Below, piece by piece: positions 30,485 through 32,456 of a stretch of 32,456 bases of DNA; the stretch's first letter is position 1, and every line of letters begins with the position of its first letter. The stretch is from an uncultured Flavobacteriaceae bacterium (GTDB lineage: Bacteria; Bacteroidota; Bacteroidia; Flavobacteriales; Flavobacteriaceae), in contig CAMZMA010000250.1 of assembly GCA_947311815.1 (NCBI GenBank), positions 1 to 32,456 on the forward strand, given 5' to 3'. Under the pieces are notes generated by a model, which had not been told where the DNA came from, made no database searches, and worked only from the letters and a program-made list of their open reading frames with translations. A program made the translations under genes and the position numbers.

Positions 30485-32266
30485 TTAAGAAGGTGTTTCT
30501 CCTTCTAGTAATGGAGTAGTTTGTGGTACAAAATCTACACCGTGTAAGAAATCGCTATCATCATCGGTTTCGTCAACACGTTTGCTATAATCATACGCCC
30601 AACGGTGTACTTCTGGTATTTTCCCTGGCCAGTTACCGTGTATATGTTCTACAGGAGTTGTCCATTCTAATGTATTTGATTTCCATGGATTTTGAGTTGC
30701 TTTTTTCCCTCTGTATATAGAGATAAAAAAGTTTGCTAAGAAAATTAGTTGTGCCAATCCTCCAATCAAAGCAAATAGGGTAATTACTACATTTATTTGC
30801 AATAAATCATCAAATAACGGAAAGTTGGTATTGGTATAATATCTACGTGGTAAACCTGCTAAACCAACAAAGTGCATAGGGAAGAATACTCCGTAGGCTG
30901 CAACAATAGATATCCAAAAATGCCAATATCCCATGGTTTTGTTCATCATTTTACCGTACATTTTTGGAAACCAGTGATACACACCTGCAAACATACCGAA
31001 AATAGCAGAAATACCCATTACCAAGTGGAAGTGAGCTACCACAAAATACGTATCGTGTACATTAATATCTAAGGCAGAATCTCCTAATACCAATCCTGTT
31101 AAACCTCCTGTTACGAAGGTAGAAACTAATCCGATTGAAAATAACATGGCAGGATTCAATTGTAAATTTCCTTTCCATAGTGTGGTTACATAATTAAATG
31201 CTTTTACTGCTGATGGGATGGCAATTAATAAGGTTGTAAATGTAAATACAGATCCTAAAAACGGATTCATACCTGTTACAAACATGTGGTGACCCCAAAC
31301 AATGGTAGATAAAAAGGCGATTGCCATAATTGATCCAATCATTGCTCTATATCCAAAAATAGGTTTACGTGAGTTGGTCGATATAATTTCTGAGGTAATA
31401 CCCAATGCTGGTAATAATACAATATATACTTCTGGATGTCCTAAAAACCAAAATAAGTGTTCAAACAATACAGGCGATCCTCCTTGGTAATGTAATACTT
31501 CACCAGAGATAAATATATCGGATAAGTAAAAAGATGTACCAAAGCTTCTATCGAAAATCAACAATAAAGCTGCTGATAATAATACTGGAAATGAAACGAC
31601 ACCAATGATTGCTGTGATTAAAAATGCCCAAATTGTTAATGGCATTCTTGTCATTTTCATTCCTTTTGTACGTAAATTTAATACGGTTACAATATAATTT
31701 AATGATCCTATTAATGAAGATGCAATAAAAATTGCCATAGAGACCAACCATAGTGTCATACCTGCACCAGAACCTGGAATTGCTTGTGGCAACGCACTAA
31801 GTGGTGGATAAATGGTCCAACCTGCTGCTGCGGGTCCCGCTTCAACAAATAAAGAGATGACCATTATTATTGATGAAATGAAAAACATCCAATATGAAAT
31901 CATGTTTAAAAAACCTGATGCCATGTCTCTTGCTCCAATTTGCAATGGAATTAATAAGTTAGAGAATGTACCACTTAAACCTGCTGTTAATACGAAAAAT
32001 ACCATAATGGTTCCGTGTATTGTTACTAGTGCTAAGTACATATCTGGATCCATAACTCCATCAGATTGATGGTGTCCTAAAAATGCTTCTATAATGGTAA
32101 ATGATTTCTCTGGCCACGCAATTTGCATACGAAATAACATAGACATAAACACTCCTATAACTCCCATAAACATTCCTGTTATTAAGAACTGTTTAGAAAT
32201 CATTTTATGGTCTTGACTAAAAATGTATTTTGTTACAAATGTTTCTTTATGATGGTGATCTGACAT
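30485..32266 (-). CDS. coxA: Cytochrome c oxidase subunit I (aa3-type)
   Basis: The catalytic heme-copper subunit, 593 residues, about 12 helices, reducing oxygen to water and pumping protons. By motif: low-spin heme ligands His84 (VTIHGTIM) and His414 (AHFHLVMG); heme a3 ligand His412; CuB ligands His277, His326 and His327 (WGHHMFVTGM), with the His277-Tyr281 cross-link pair and Glu279 in GHPEVY marking the A1 subfamily; HDTYFVVAH at 404-412. The C-terminal EWTTPVEHIHGNWPGKIPEV is typical of flavobacterial subunit I. coxB lies just upstream on the same strand. The first 67 coding bases are repeated in inverted form at the window's right edge. Confidence 0.97.
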   Translation of the reverse strand: MSDHHHKETFVTKYIFSQDHKMISKQFLITGMFMGVIGVFMSMLFRMQIAWPEKSFTIIEAFLGHHQSDGVMDPDMYLALVTIHGTIMVFFVLTAGLSGTFSNLLIPLQIGARDMASGFLNMISYWMFFISSIIMVISLFVEAGPAAAGWTIYPPLSALPQAIPGSGAGMTLWLVSMAIFIASSLIGSLNYIVTVLNLRTKGMKMTRMPLTIWAFLITAIIGVVSFPVLLSAALLLIFDRSFGTSFYLSDIFISGEVLHYQGGSPVLFEHLFWFLGHPEVYIVLLPALGITSEIISTNSRKPIFGYRAMIGSIMAIAFLSTIVWGHHMFVTGMNPFLGSVFTFTTLLIAIPSAVKAFNYVTTLWKGNLQLNPAMLFSIGLVSTFVTGGLTGLVLGDSALDINVHDTYFVVAHFHLVMGISAIFGMFAGVYHWFPKMYGKMMNKTMGYWHFWISIVAAYGVFFPMHFVGLAGLPRRYYTNTNFPLFDDLLQINVVITLFALIGGLAQLIFLANFFISIYRGKKATQNPWKSNTLEWTTPVEHIHGNWPGKIPEVHRWAYDYSKRVDETDDDSDFLHGVDFVPQTTPLLEGETPS

Positions 32267-32288
32267 AATCTAATCTTTATATTGTAGT
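32199..32288 (-). repeat. Left arm of terminal inverted duplication (coxA start)
   Basis: Ninety bases covering the coxA leader and the first 22 or so codons. They recur inverted at 32367-32456 with one mismatch (position 32247 against 32408). Confidence 0.95.
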
Positions 32289-32299
32289 CTTTAATTTTA

Positions 32300-32366
32300 T
32301 TATTTGATAACTTCTGCTAAGGTAGGTTGTTTGGCAATCCATTTATTAAATGCCTCTTCTTCTTCT
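32300..32366 (-). CDS. coxB: Cytochrome c oxidase subunit II, C-terminal fragment
   Basis: On the minus strand the sequence reads EEEEAFNKWIAKQPTLAEVIK and stops with TAA at 32300-32302, 33 bases before the coxA start. This is the characteristic C-terminal end of flavobacterial subunit II. Upstream of about 32366 the reading frame runs into the inverted copy of the coxA start and soon meets a stop, so the rest of the gene is missing from the window. The gene itself is probably intact in the organism. Confidence 0.75.
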
Positions 32367-32456
32367 ACTACAATATAAAGATTAGATTATGTCAGATCAC
32401 CATCATAGAGAAACATTTGTAACAAAATACATTTTTAGTCAAGACCATAAAATGAT
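32367..32456 (+). repeat. Right arm of terminal inverted duplication (second coxA start)
   Basis: Inverted copy of 32199-32288, 89 of 90 bases identical, running to the last base. It contains an ATG at 32389 and would encode MSDHHHRETFVTKYIF, one residue (Arg for Lys7) different from coxA. It interrupts coxB. Most likely a chimeric end. Confidence 0.95.

Noticed and set aside
32389..32456. Second coxA gene starting on the plus strand at the right edge
   Set aside because: It is the inverted copy of the coxA start and interrupts coxB; a chimeric end explains it better than a second oxidase gene.

Overview
The window is about 32.5 kb of AT-rich bacterial chromosome from a member of the Bacteroidota, almost certainly a (probably marine) flavobacterium. 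The evidence is the set of flavobacterial-type proteins (DUF3127, GxxExxY, Rieske-fold lipoprotein, SulP+HMA pair, group II geranylgeranylglyceryl phosphate synthase), many secreted proteins and lipoproteins, repeated Bacteroidota -7 promoter elements (TAnnTTTG), and the near absence of Shine-Dalgarno sites. I see no phage, transposase, CRISPR array, tRNA or rRNA. Most of the window is ordinary housekeeping DNA. The unusual material is in the intergenic repeats, one riboswitch and the right-hand end.

Layout. 1-3.7 kb: two tandem paralogous secreted proteins, purE, a DUF4395 membrane protein on the opposite strand, and purK; a pur pair is thus split by an inverted gene. 3.7-7.7 kb: a Rieske-fold lipoprotein with altered ligands, greA with a textbook terminator, a lipoprotein amidohydrolase relative lacking its HxH motif paired with a secreted alpha/beta hydrolase, then a HIT protein. 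7.7-12.3 kb: sensor histidine kinase, flavin reductase, DUF3127 protein, OmpA-like lipoprotein, ApbE. 12.4-17.2 kb: an unassigned secreted TPR/coiled-coil protein with an unusually strong Shine-Dalgarno site, a map-GxxExxY-methyltransferase minus-strand cluster, and an acetyl-CoA hydrolase/transferase-family enzyme. 17.3-21.7 kb: M3 oligopeptidase, AhcY, and a phosphopantetheinyl transferase on the other strand. 21.9-27.2 kb: GGGP synthase, a PnuC-family vitamin permease overlapping a NadR-like kinase, ArfB, then a TPP riboswitch driving a TonB-dependent receptor. 27.2-32.4 kb: HMA protein, SulP transporter, RuvB, cytochrome c oxidase subunit I and the tail of subunit II.

How genes work together. 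purK and purE catalyse consecutive steps of purine synthesis. The receptor under TPP control, the PnuC-type permease and the NadR-like kinase look like an uptake-and-trap route for a vitamin (thiamin, or nicotinamide riboside for the inner-membrane part). coxA and coxB encode the core of an aa3-type terminal oxidase. ApbE flavinylates exported proteins.

Most notable observations: (1) the last 90 bases are an inverted, 89/90 identical copy of the coxA 5' end joined in the middle of coxB, probably a chimeric contig end; (2) a dispersed intergenic palindrome also lies in frame inside the TonB receptor gene and encodes nine extra residues; (3) degenerate seven-base TAGTNNN arrays occur in the P3 arm of the TPP riboswitch and after ruvB; (4) the riboswitch has no evident P1 3' arm where expected and carries a small hairpin there instead; (5) a 7/8-bp tandem repeat sits directly against the purE start codon. 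No wholly new multi-gene system is demonstrated. No database search was possible, so family names rest on motif recognition.
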